Below, piece after piece: positions 23,625-31,942 of a DNA stretch of 64,000 nt. Where the stretch lies: the NCBI RefSeq assembly GCF_023715145.1, contig NZ_JAMBNP010000018.1:1-64000 (forward strand). The letters are read 5' to 3'. The translations under genes were made by a program, and so were the position numbers. Within the stretch, counting starts at the first letter, position 1. Each line of letters begins with the position of its first letter. A model generated the notes under the pieces. It was given only the letters and a program-made list of their open reading frames with translations. It made no database searches and had not been told where the DNA came from. The stretch is from Paenibacillus glycanilyticus. GTDB lineage: Bacteria > Bacillota > Bacilli > Paenibacillales > Paenibacillaceae.

Positions 23625-26600
23625 TTGAAAGCGTTAGTACAGGCTTTTGCCGCGGATCCGGACGTACAGTCGATTATTGCCGGTGTCCGTAAGGGTATGC
23701 GCGAACAGATGATATCGGGACTTGCAGGCTCTTCGAGGCAAGTACTCGTAGCGGCGGTGAAGGAAGATTTAGACCGTCCGCAGCTCGTTGTTACGCATAA
23801 TATGTATGCTGCACAGAAGATCGCAGAGGACTTGCAGGAATGCTTCTCTGCCGATGATGTATTGTTATATCCCGCGAATGAGCTGGTAGCTGCCGAAGCG
23901 GCGATCTCAAGTCCTGAGACGCTGGCGCAGCGTATGGATGTGCTGATTAAGCTGTCCGAAGGCTTCCGCGGGATTGTTGTCGTTCCATTCTCCGGCATTC
24001 GCCGCTATCAGCCGATCAAGGGCGTTATGTCGGATGCGAAAATCAACGTTAAGGTCGGCGATACGCTGGAGCTTGATGCCTTTTTGCGCCAAATGACCGG
24101 ACTTGGTTATATTCGGGCTGACCGCGTGGAATCCAAGGGCGAGATGAGCGTCCGTGGCGGAATTGTCGACTTCTATCCGCTCACGGCGGAGCTTGCCTAC
24201 CGGATCGAATGGTTTGGTGACGAAGTAGATTCCATCCGTACCTTCGACCCTTCCGAACAGCGCTCGCTTGATAACCTGCAGACGTTCACCGTAACGCCTT
24301 GCCAGGAGATCGTAGCGGACCAGCGGCGCTTTAGCGCTGCAGCGGAGCATGCGGCATCATTGCTTGCCCAACAGCTCGATAAGATGACGGACCGGACAGC
24401 GAAGGAACGTCTTCGCCAGGAGATTGGCGGCGAGATTGAGAAGCTGCGGGAGCATGTCTATTTTACTGAAATCTATAAATATATATCTTTGCTGTATCCG
24501 GAAAGACAAACGATCCTGGACTATATGCCGGAGGATACGGTTCTCATTCTGGATGAGCCGACCAGGCTGATCGAGACAGCACGCCAGCTGGAGCGGGATG
24601 AGGCGGAATGGTCTACTCATCTGCTCGCAAACGGCAAGTCGCTGCCTACCTTTGTGCTTGCCCGGGATTCGGACGAAATTCTGCATCACCGCAAATTCCA
24701 GACGCTGTTCATGTCCCTCTTCCTGCGCCAGATTCCTCATTCGCAGCCGCAGAACATTCTGAATATGACAAGCCGCGCGATGCAGAACTTCCACGGACAG
24801 ATGAATGTGCTCAAGGCGGAGATGGACCGTTGGAAGAAGACGGGCGCGAAGGTCATGATGCTGGGCGGCAACGCGGAGCGGCTGGACCGGATCCGCCGTG
24901 TCCTGCAGGACTATCATATTGAACCACCGACGCTGATTGAGGGCAACCTGCAATCCGGCTTTGAGCTGCCCTCTTCGCATCTTGTCATTATTACGGAAGG
25001 CGAGATGTTCTCGCAGAAGCAGCGCAAGGCGCGCCGGATGGATAAGAAGATCGATAACGCCGAGCGGATCAAGAGCTATACCGAGCTGAAGGTTGGCGAT
25101 TACGTCGTCCACCAGAACCACGGCATCGGCAAATATGTCGGCATCGGCACGCTGGAGATCGCGGGCATTCATAAGGACTACCTGCACATTCTGTACGCGG
25201 GCGGCGATAAGCTGTCCGTGCCGGTTGAGCAGGTTGACATGATTCAGAAGTATGTCGGTTCCGAAGAGAAGGAGCCGAAGATTAATAAGCTTGGCGGCAG
25301 CGAATGGGTGCGGGCGAAAAATAAAGTCCGCGCTTCGGTTCAAGACATTGCCGATGACCTGATCAAGCTGTATGCGCAGCGCCAGTCAGCGCCCGGATTT
25401 GCTTTTGGCCAGGATACGGCTTATCAGAACGAGTTCGAAGCGATGTTCCCGTATGATGAGACGCGCGATCAGCTGCGGGCGATTGAAGAGATTAAGAAGG
25501 ATATGCAGAAGCCGCAGCCGATGGACCGGCTCCTGTGCGGCGACGTGGGCTACGGCAAGACCGAAGTAGCGGTTCGTGCCGCTTTCAAGGCTGCAATCGA
25601 AGGGAAGCAGGTAGCTATTCTAGTACCAACGACCATTCTTGCCCAGCAGCATTATGAAACGTTCCGCGAGCGTTTCTCCGGTTATCCGTTTAACATTCAG
25701 GTGTTAAGCCGATTCCGTTCCCGCAAAGAGCAGAATGATACGATGAAAGGCCTGAAGGCGGGTACGGTTGACGTGGTGATCGGCACGCACCGCCTGCTGT
25801 CTCAGGATGTCATCTTTAAAGATCTTGGACTGCTTATCGTAGACGAAGAGCAACGGTTTGGCGTGTCGCATAAGGAGAAGCTTAAGAAGCTGAAGACCAA
25901 TGTCGACGTGCTGACACTGACCGCAACGCCAATCCCGCGGACGCTTCATATGTCGATGCTCGGCGTACGGGATTTATCAGTTATTGAGACGCCGCCGGAG
26001 AACCGCTTCCCGGTGCAGACGTATGTCGTGGAATACAGCACCTCTCTTGTGCGTGAAGCTATCGAGAGGGAGCTGGCGCGCGGCGGACAGGTCTATTATT
26101 TATACAACCGGGTGCAAGGGATTTACCAGATGGCGGAGCAGATTAACGCGCTTGTGCCGGACGCGAAGGTAGCGGTCGGCCACGGTCAAATGTCGGAGCA
26201 GGAGCTCGAGAAGACCATTCTTGATTTTCTGGACGGCGAGTCGGATGTGCTTGTCAGCACAAGCATTATCGAGACCGGCGTCGATATTCCGAACGTAAAT
26301 ACATTGATTGTGCATGATTCGGACAAAATGGGTCTCTCCCAGCTGTACCAGCTGCGGGGCAGGGTTGGCCGTTCGAACCGGATCGCCTACGCTTACTTCA
26401 CCTACCAACGGGACAAGGTGCTCACCGAGGTAGCGGAGAAGCGTCTGCAGTCGATCAAGGAGTTTACGGAGCTTGGCTCCGGCTTCAAGATTGCGATGCG
26501 CGACCTTGCTATCCGCGGAGCGGGTAACCTGCTTGGCGCGGAGCAGCATGGATTCATCGCCTCTGTCGGCTTTGATTTGTATTCGCAGATGCTTGCAGAC

Positions 26601-27152
26601 GAGATTGCGAAGCGGAAAGCGGAGATGGAAGGCGTAGAAGTGAAGGAAGAGCGCCGCGTCACAACGCTTATCGACGTCAGCATTGATGCATATCTGCCTT
26701 CGGATTATATTTACGACAGCATTCAGAAGATCGAGATCTATAAGAAGGTGGCTACCGTTACCTCCATTGATGAATCGGAGGATCTTGCGGAGGAGCTGAT
26801 CGACCGCTTCGGCAACCTGCCGCAAGCCGTCGACAATCTGCTCTCGGTTGCCCGTCTTAAGGTATACGGCTCGCAGTACGGCATCGAGCAGATCAGCCAG
26901 AAGGGCGACGATCTTATCGTCCGCTTCGGCGAGCGCGAGAAGAAGCGCATCGACCGCAAGCTGGTAGATCAGTTGTGCGTGCAGTACGAGAACCGGTTCC
27001 GCCAGGGAGCAATTCAGGATGACCATCCAACGCTGCTGCTGCGCGGCAAGGGCCTCGAGATGGATCAGAAGGTTCAGCTTCTGGAGGGCTTCCTGAAGAA
27101 ATTCAAGGATGCGAGAAAAACCGAAGAAACGCTGCAGGATGCGAAGACGTGA
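23625..27152 (+). CDS. mfd: Transcription-repair coupling factor
   Basis: A 1175-residue DNA translocase that removes RNA polymerase stalled at lesions and recruits UvrA. Order: UvrB-like N-terminal domains, an RNA polymerase-interacting CarD-like domain (KVGDYVVHQNHGIGKYVGI), then helicase motifs I (GDVGYGKTEVA), II (VDEEQRFG) and VI (QLRGRVGRS), and a TRCF C-terminal domain. The start is TTG at 23625, with GGGGTG nine bases upstream; this gives the family's N-terminus. spoVT does not follow directly as in B. subtilis; a repeat array and three genes intervene. Confidence 0.96.
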   Translation: MKALVQAFAADPDVQSIIAGVRKGMREQMISGLAGSSRQVLVAAVKEDLDRPQLVVTHNMYAAQKIAEDLQECFSADDVLLYPANELVAAEAAISSPETLAQRMDVLIKLSEGFRGIVVVPFSGIRRYQPIKGVMSDAKINVKVGDTLELDAFLRQMTGLGYIRADRVESKGEMSVRGGIVDFYPLTAELAYRIEWFGDEVDSIRTFDPSEQRSLDNLQTFTVTPCQEIVADQRRFSAAAEHAASLLAQQLDKMTDRTAKERLRQEIGGEIEKLREHVYFTEIYKYISLLYPERQTILDYMPEDTVLILDEPTRLIETARQLERDEAEWSTHLLANGKSLPTFVLARDSDEILHHRKFQTLFMSLFLRQIPHSQPQNILNMTSRAMQNFHGQMNVLKAEMDRWKKTGAKVMMLGGNAERLDRIRRVLQDYHIEPPTLIEGNLQSGFELPSSHLVIITEGEMFSQKQRKARRMDKKIDNAERIKSYTELKVGDYVVHQNHGIGKYVGIGTLEIAGIHKDYLHILYAGGDKLSVPVEQVDMIQKYVGSEEKEPKINKLGGSEWVRAKNKVRASVQDIADDLIKLYAQRQSAPGFAFGQDTAYQNEFEAMFPYDETRDQLRAIEEIKKDMQKPQPMDRLLCGDVGYGKTEVAVRAAFKAAIEGKQVAILVPTTILAQQHYETFRERFSGYPFNIQVLSRFRSRKEQNDTMKGLKAGTVDVVIGTHRLLSQDVIFKDLGLLIVDEEQRFGVSHKEKLKKLKTNVDVLTLTATPIPRTLHMSMLGVRDLSVIETPPENRFPVQTYVVEYSTSLVREAIERELARGGQVYYLYNRVQGIYQMAEQINALVPDAKVAVGHGQMSEQELEKTILDFLDGESDVLVSTSIIETGVDIPNVNTLIVHDSDKMGLSQLYQLRGRVGRSNRIAYAYFTYQRDKVLTEVAEKRLQSIKEFTELGSGFKIAMRDLAIRGAGNLLGAEQHGFIASVGFDLYSQMLADEIAKRKAEMEGVEVKEERRVTTLIDVSIDAYLPSDYIYDSIQKIEIYKKVATVTSIDESEDLAEELIDRFGNLPQAVDNLLSVARLKVYGSQYGIEQISQKGDDLIVRFGEREKKRIDRKLVDQLCVQYENRFRQGAIQDDHPTLLLRGKGLEMDQKVQLLEGFLKKFKDARKTEETLQDAKT

Positions 27153-27168
27153 TTGCTTGAAGCGGGTT

Positions 27169-27404
27169 CGCTGCCCAAAGGAAAACGAAACCGTTTCACC
27201 TTAAATTCTAAGAATTTACATGTATAGCTGTATAAAAGGGCTTAGAATTTTTCGGAATGAAATGCGTCTCGCTGCCCAAAGGAAAACGAAACCATTTCAC
27301 CTTAAATTCTAAGAATTTACATGTATAGCTGTATAAAAGGGCTTAGAATTTTTCGGAATGAAACGCGTCTCGCTACCTAAAGGAAAGCGAAACCATTTCA
27401 CCTT
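27169..27404 (-). repeat. Hairpin repeat array 2, reverse orientation, 101-base period
   Basis: Repeated CGCTGCCCAAAGG-type starts lie at 27169, 27270 and 27371. Modules read CCRTTTCACCTT, then a hairpin AAATTCTAAG / CTTAGAATTT, then CGGAATGAAACGCG. The reverse complement matches the ends of the modules in array 1 (20095-20337), while the loops differ. The leftmost A module is shortened, so the shortened ends of both arrays face inward. Confidence 0.88.
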
Positions 27405-27469
27405 ATAGCAAAGGCTTGTCGTTTTCTGTTACAATACAATAAACTTCTCAATTTGAAAGGGGATTCAAC

Positions 27470-28579
27470 ATGCTGCACACAACACGCAAATCGACATGGC
27501 GCAGAAGCGCACTGCTCGTAATCGCGGCAGTGCTCGTCATGACGGTTATGGCGGCTTGCGGTGGTAAGAAAGATAACGAGGGTTCCTCGGGCCTCACTTT
27601 TGAAGGGGCAGGCAAAGGTACCGTCGTTGCGACATACAAGGACGGCAATGTAACAGAACCGGAATTCAACAAATACCTCGATATCTTCAACATTATGCAG
27701 CCGGGCTACGAGCAAGTGATTGCAATCCCGCAATTCAAGGAGCAATTGCTCCAGCAGTACATTTCGTATAAAATTTTGGCGAAACAAGCTACTGAAGACA
27801 CAATCAAAAAAGCTGGCGACGAAACGGACAAGCAGATGAAGAGCTTTGAAGACACGCTCAAAACAAATGCCGACGTGAAGAAAACGCTGGATGATAAAAA
27901 AGTATCGACAGCTGACGTAAGAACCTACCTCAACCTGATGCTGGTTGTGGTTGAGCATATGAACTCGAAAGTTACGGATGAAGAGACAAAAGCCGAATAT
28001 GAGAAAAACATCGGCAACTACAACCCTGTAACGGTTCGTCATATTCTTGTTGCAACAGCGGATCCTGCGGATTCGACCAAGACGCTCCGTACAAAAGAGG
28101 AAGCTCTTGCCCGCGCCAAAGAGGTCAAAGCGAAGCTTGACGCAGGCGGCGACTGGACAGCCCTTGCTAAACAATACTCTGACGATACGGGCTCGAAGGA
28201 TAGCGGCGGAGAATACAAGGACGCTAAAGCTTCCGATTGGGTGGAGGGCTTCAAGAATGCGGCTCTGAAACAACCGGTTGGCAAAATCGGCGATCCGGTT
28301 GAGACTGAATACGGCTACCATGTCATCCTGGTTGAGAAACGCGACCAAGCGGCTTACGACAAACTGACAGATGAGCAGAAGCAAGAAGTTCAAAGCGTGG
28401 TGGCTTACAACCACATGAACACGTTTATGACGGACGAAATGCCGAAGCTGGATGTGAAAATCACGTTGCCAGAGGCATCGCCGGAAGCATCTTCCGACGC
28501 ATCCGCGTCGCCGGGAGCATCGGAATCGCCAGCGGCATCCGAATCTCCGGAAGCAAGCGAATCGCCGGCTGCAAAATAA
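27470..28579 (+). CDS. PrsA-like foldase lipoprotein (parvulin-type PPIase)
   Basis: A 369-residue exported lipoprotein. The signal peptide (about 1-29) ends in a lipobox VMAAC with Cys near residue 30. A SurA-like N-terminal region follows, then a parvulin rotamase domain (VTVRHILVATADP to TEYGYHVILVEKR, about 185-290). The last 40 residues are a low-complexity Ala/Ser/Pro/Glu tail with repeated ASESP units, likely an extended cell wall segment. It probably folds secreted proteins outside the membrane, like PrsA. It has its own terminator. Confidence 0.9.
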   Translation: MLHTTRKSTWRRSALLVIAAVLVMTVMAACGGKKDNEGSSGLTFEGAGKGTVVATYKDGNVTEPEFNKYLDIFNIMQPGYEQVIAIPQFKEQLLQQYISYKILAKQATEDTIKKAGDETDKQMKSFEDTLKTNADVKKTLDDKKVSTADVRTYLNLMLVVVEHMNSKVTDEETKAEYEKNIGNYNPVTVRHILVATADPADSTKTLRTKEEALARAKEVKAKLDAGGDWTALAKQYSDDTGSKDSGGEYKDAKASDWVEGFKNAALKQPVGKIGDPVETEYGYHVILVEKRDQAAYDKLTDEQKQEVQSVVAYNHMNTFMTDEMPKLDVKITLPEASPEASSDASASPGASESPAASESPEASESPAAK

Positions 28580-28590
28580 AATTTTTGAAG

Positions 28591-28631
28591 AAAGCTGATC
28601 CTATCATGCAAATGACGGGATCAGCTTTTTT
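28591..28631 (+). terminator. Terminator after the PrsA-like gene
   Basis: AAGCTGATCC / GGGATCAGCTT stem followed by T7. Confidence 0.88.
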
Positions 28632-28664
28632 TGTGTATAAGGACTTCCTTAAAAATGTAAAAAG

Positions 28665-28683
28665 TGATATCATATTTATATCA
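28665..28683. promoter_or_regulatory. Inverted repeat upstream of the SPFH gene
   Basis: TGATAT-catattt-ATATCA, 26 bases before the start codon of the SPFH gene. It could be an operator, perhaps for the ribbon-helix-helix protein encoded next door (inference). Confidence 0.35.
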
Positions 28684-28708
28684 AAACAATATAAGGGGTG
28701 TTTCTTTG

Positions 28709-29581
28709 ATGAAGGAATACAAGGCTTGGCATGTGAACGGATTTCTTGCACTGCTTGCTGCGATCATCTCCTTTGCTGGTGGCATTGCGCTTATCGTATT
28801 TGGGGCGGATCAGCTGGACCCGAATGTTTTCCTAATCGTGCTTGGCATATTGCTTGAAGTTATCTTTATTGTTGCGGTATCTTCGCTTACAATCGTGCAG
28901 CCGAATGAAGCGAAGGTCATTACGTTCTTCGGTACGTACGTTGGAACGGTCCGCGACAGCGGTCTCTGGATTGTTGTACCGTTCACGAACAAGAAGAAGG
29001 TATCGATGAAGGTTCGTAATTTTAACAGCCAGACGCTGAAGGTTAATGACGCCGAGGGCAATCCGGTTGAGATTGGCGCCGTTGTTGTGTTCAAGGTAAC
29101 GGAGACGGCTAAGGCGTCCTTTGACGTTGATAATTACGAGCGGTTCGTTGAAATTCAGAGCGAGACGGCCGTTCGTCATATTGCCGCACAGTATCCTTAC
29201 GATACGTTTACGGATAATCACGTTCAATCTTTGCGCGGCAATGCCGATGAGGTTGCGGCGGAGATGATGAAGGAGCTGCAAAACCGGCTTGCGGTAGCCG
29301 GCGTTGAAGTGCTGGAGACCCGCCTGACGCATCTGGCGTACGCACCGGAGATTGCAAGCGCCATGCTGCAGCGCCAGCAGGCGATTGCCATCGTATCGGC
29401 TCGTCAGCGCATTGTAGAAGGCGCGGTAGGCATGGTGGATTCCGCTCTGAAGCAGCTCGCGGAGAACGGAATCGAGCTGGATGATGAGCGGCGCGCGGCG
29501 ATGGTTAACAACCTAATGGTTGCAATCGTTTCAGACCGCGGAGCAACGCCGGTTATTAATACGGGCACGCTGTACTCCTAA
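28709..29581 (+). CDS. SPFH/Band 7 domain membrane protein
   Basis: A 290-residue protein with two closely spaced N-terminal membrane segments (about residues 8-32 and 38-57), then an SPFH domain (TIVQPNEAKVITFFGTYVGTVRDSG onward) and a helical C-terminal part rich in Ala, Glu and Gln. SPFH proteins form oligomeric membrane scaffolds. The start at 28709 is chosen by AAGGGGTG eight bases upstream. A ribbon-helix-helix gene follows after 12 bases, almost certainly in one operon. Confidence 0.87.
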   Translation: MKEYKAWHVNGFLALLAAIISFAGGIALIVFGADQLDPNVFLIVLGILLEVIFIVAVSSLTIVQPNEAKVITFFGTYVGTVRDSGLWIVVPFTNKKKVSMKVRNFNSQTLKVNDAEGNPVEIGAVVVFKVTETAKASFDVDNYERFVEIQSETAVRHIAAQYPYDTFTDNHVQSLRGNADEVAAEMMKELQNRLAVAGVEVLETRLTHLAYAPEIASAMLQRQQAIAIVSARQRIVEGAVGMVDSALKQLAENGIELDDERRAAMVNNLMVAIVSDRGATPVINTGTLYS

Positions 29582-29593
29582 GAGGGCAGTCCA

Positions 29594-29776
29594 ATGGGGA
29601 AAGAAAAGAAAGCTTTCGCGCTCCGGCTCGATCCAGACTTACACCGTGCCATCGAGCAATGGGCGAATGATGAATTCCGCAGTGTTAACGGGCATATCGA
29701 ATTTTTACTCCGGGAAGCGCTGGGCAAAGCCGGAAGGCTTCCTAAGCCCTCCGCCAAGAATCCGGATAACGAATAA
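29594..29776 (+). CDS. Small Arc-type ribbon-helix-helix protein
   Basis: A 60-residue protein. AFALRLDPDLHRAIEQWAND matches the strand and first helix of Arc/MetJ ribbon-helix-helix proteins, and VNGHIEFLLREAL matches the second helix. Such proteins bind DNA as dimers, often as autoregulators or antitoxins. No toxin-like gene is next to it. Its tight linkage to the SPFH gene suggests it regulates that gene or is cotranslated with it (inference). Confidence 0.8.
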   Translation: MGKEKKAFALRLDPDLHRAIEQWANDEFRSVNGHIEFLLREALGKAGRLPKPSAKNPDNE

Positions 29777-29786
29777 CTTAAATGAG

Positions 29787-29827
29787 CCGCTGTTCTGCCT
29801 TTTTTGAGGAGAATGGCGGCTTTTTTA
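29787..29827 (+). terminator. Terminator after the SPFH/RHH operon
   Basis: AGCCGC / GCGGCT stem with a long loop, followed by T6. Confidence 0.6.
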
Positions 29828-30270
29828 AGATCGGGATTTTTTCACGTGGAACAATTAGCGGGGTTAATTATTAAAAAGAAGGAAATGAAGCAAGGTTTTT
29901 GCCATAGAAGGGAATGCTTTAAATGGTGCTTTACGGCTTGTCTACCGGACTTCGCAAGATCGCCTGGCTTCAGCAGGATCCGCATGATGGGGCGGAGAGC
30001 GGTGCATAAGAAATTGGGAGCCGATGAATACTATGGTCAGATTCACAAAAGAATTCGTTATCGAACGCGCTAGGCATAAGAGCCGCCGAACGACATCCAT
30101 GACAACGGCAGCTTTGAACAGGCGCTCCGCTAGCTGAGTCATTCTTTTTCCGCGAGAACGCTTTATCCATGAATGCTAACGAAAAGGTCCAGGGTAGCGA
30201 TAATCGCTTGTTATGAAGGCAAATAGTATCCAGTGACTTAAAATCCTCTAGGAAAGTGGGGCAACAAGAA
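29828..30270. other. Gap before spoVT, no supported gene
   Basis: Only short overlapping frames are present, such as a 28-codon frame at 29922 behind AAGGGA, a frame ending at 30073, and a 37-codon frame from about 30024. None matches a family I know. They could be remnants of one decayed gene. No clear spoVT promoter is visible. Confidence 0.35.
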
Positions 30271-30810
30271 ATGAAAGCAACTGGAATTGTACGTCGCATC
30301 GATGATCTCGGGCGTGTGGTGATTCCGAAGGAGATCCGCCGTACTTTACGTATTCGTGAAGGAGATCCGCTCGAAATATTTGTTGACCGCGATGGTGAAG
30401 TGATACTGAAGAAATACTCTCCAATCGGAGAGCTTGGCGATTTCGCTAAAGAGTATGCCGAATCCTTATTTGAAAGCACCAACCACGTCACTCTCATTAC
30501 CGATCGCGATACGGTTATCGCCGTAGCTGGCGCTTCGAAGAAAGAACTGCTGGAGAAGCAGATCGGATCAATTCTGGAAGGCTGCATGGATAACCGTAAA
30601 ACGATAGAAGGCACTTCCGGCACATACGAGATCGTTAAGGACCTGCATGACACATACACCGCTTATGTTGCAGCACCTATCGTTGCAGGCGGGGATCCGA
30701 TTGGTACGGTCGTTCTGCTCAGTAAAGACGATGCAGTCAAAATGTCGCAGATGGAAACCAAAATGGTGGAGACGGCGGCGGGCTTCCTGGCGAAGCAGAT
30801 GGAACAATAA
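30271..30810 (+). CDS. spoVT: Stage V sporulation protein T
   Basis: A 179-residue regulator with an AbrB-type N-terminal domain (MKATGIVRRIDDLGRVVIPK, about 1-52) and a GAF-like C-terminal domain (about 55-178). SpoVT tunes sigma-G dependent genes in the forespore. The start at 30271 aligns with the B. subtilis protein (178 residues). It shares its DNA-binding fold with AbrB at 8581-8835 in this window. Confidence 0.95.
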   Translation: MKATGIVRRIDDLGRVVIPKEIRRTLRIREGDPLEIFVDRDGEVILKKYSPIGELGDFAKEYAESLFESTNHVTLITDRDTVIAVAGASKKELLEKQIGSILEGCMDNRKTIEGTSGTYEIVKDLHDTYTAYVAAPIVAGGDPIGTVVLLSKDDAVKMSQMETKMVETAAGFLAKQMEQ

Positions 30811-30822
30811 TCAGAACATGAT

Positions 30823-30892
30823 AAAGGCTTGGCTTCCCGTCAATCGATTCTCGAGCAGAGTCGTCGCAACGGAAATCCAAGCCTTTTTATTT
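30823..30892 (+). terminator. Terminator after spoVT
   Basis: AAAGGCTTGG / CCAAGCCTTT perfect arms, long loop, then TTTATTT. The loop is about 45 bases, which is unusual for a simple terminator. Confidence 0.65.
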
Positions 30893-30910
30893 CGCTTGCG
30901 AAAAAGCCGT

Positions 30911-31759
30911 TTAACTTTGCAGGTTCCGGTTAATATGATCCCGCGATGCCCGGGGAGAGGTGCCGATTACTCTCTTGAACATCTTCGAGAACAGGAAAGG
31001 ATCCGTGTACCCCACTGAACGGGCGATATCGCCAATCGTCAGCTCTTGATGATGCAGCAGCTCCACCGCCCGATTCATTCGGAAGCGGAGCAGGAAGGCC
31101 TGAAGAGAGACGCCAAACTGTGCTTTGAATAATCCGGACAGGTATGTGCGGTCGAGTCCTACGAAATTCGCAATGTTCTGGATGGAGATCGGCAGGCTGT
31201 AGCTGTTCTCTATAAAGGCAACGGCCTTATTGATGTAAGCTTCTTTGGTATTGACGGCATGCGGTGGAGGCGCTTGCTGTTTGCTGCAGGCAACCAGGCG
31301 GGCCATGTACTGATACAGAAAGCTTTGGCTGTACAGATCACCGCTGCGGTGATCTTCAAAGATATGATGGAATTGATCATAGACGGACTCAAAGAATTCC
31401 TTATGCTCAGATGCGTCGAAAATCGGGTTAGCAGGGTTCATGCCGGCACGCTGCAGAAGGGATTTGGCATGGAGGCCCTTGAGTCCGACCCAGGAGTAGG
31501 TCCACGGGTTATGCTCATCCGCCTTGTAATACACCAGCGTGCCAGGAATGATAAGGAAGCCTTGTCCTGCATGCAGTTCAAAGCTGAGCTCTCCCAAGCG
31601 GAATTGTCCGGTACCGCTGTGCACGTAGTGCACGATATACATATCACGCAGACCAGGGCCCCAATAATGTCCGGGATCGCAATCCTGCTTGCCCCAAAAC
31701 AACAGGCTTAAATCCATATATCGTTCTGTCAGGGGAAGATGAATTTCGGTTATAGGCAT
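30911..31759 (-). CDS. AraC-family transcriptional regulator
   Basis: A 282-residue regulator with an N-terminal cupin-type sugar-binding domain (about 1-150, including GQGFLIIPGTLVYY) and a C-terminal pair of helix-turn-helix motifs (about 185-282; IGDIARSVGYTDPFLFSKMFK is the second). It is divergent from melA, with about 180 bases between starts, and resembles MsmR-type regulators. It likely activates melA in response to an alpha-galactoside (inference from context). Confidence 0.9.
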   Translation of the reverse strand: MPITEIHLPLTERYMDLSLLFWGKQDCDPGHYWGPGLRDMYIVHYVHSGTGQFRLGELSFELHAGQGFLIIPGTLVYYKADEHNPWTYSWVGLKGLHAKSLLQRAGMNPANPIFDASEHKEFFESVYDQFHHIFEDHRSGDLYSQSFLYQYMARLVACSKQQAPPPHAVNTKEAYINKAVAFIENSYSLPISIQNIANFVGLDRTYLSGLFKAQFGVSLQAFLLRFRMNRAVELLHHQELTIGDIARSVGYTDPFLFSKMFKRVIGTSPRASRDHINRNLQS

Positions 31760-31942
31760 AGGGCAGTTCCCTCCATTGGATGGTAAACAGCTTATTCTCT
31801 TATTATAAAGCCGGGAGGCCGGCTCGTCATAAGGAAATGGGATTATGACAAATAAATAAGTGGCTTTGCCATGTTCGCTTATCTGCTTCGGATATATAGT
31901 GAAGGAGTCAATTCCTTTACGAAAACGGAGGCGGGAAGCAAG

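Noticed and set aside
24357..25343. A 328-codon minus-strand frame across mfd, and another at 26100-27026
   Set aside because: Both are shadows of the mfd codon pattern, with no recognisable domain or start signal.
27398..28414. A 338-codon minus-strand frame across the PrsA-like gene
   Set aside because: Mirror of a clear lipoprotein gene with signal peptide and parvulin domain on the plus strand.
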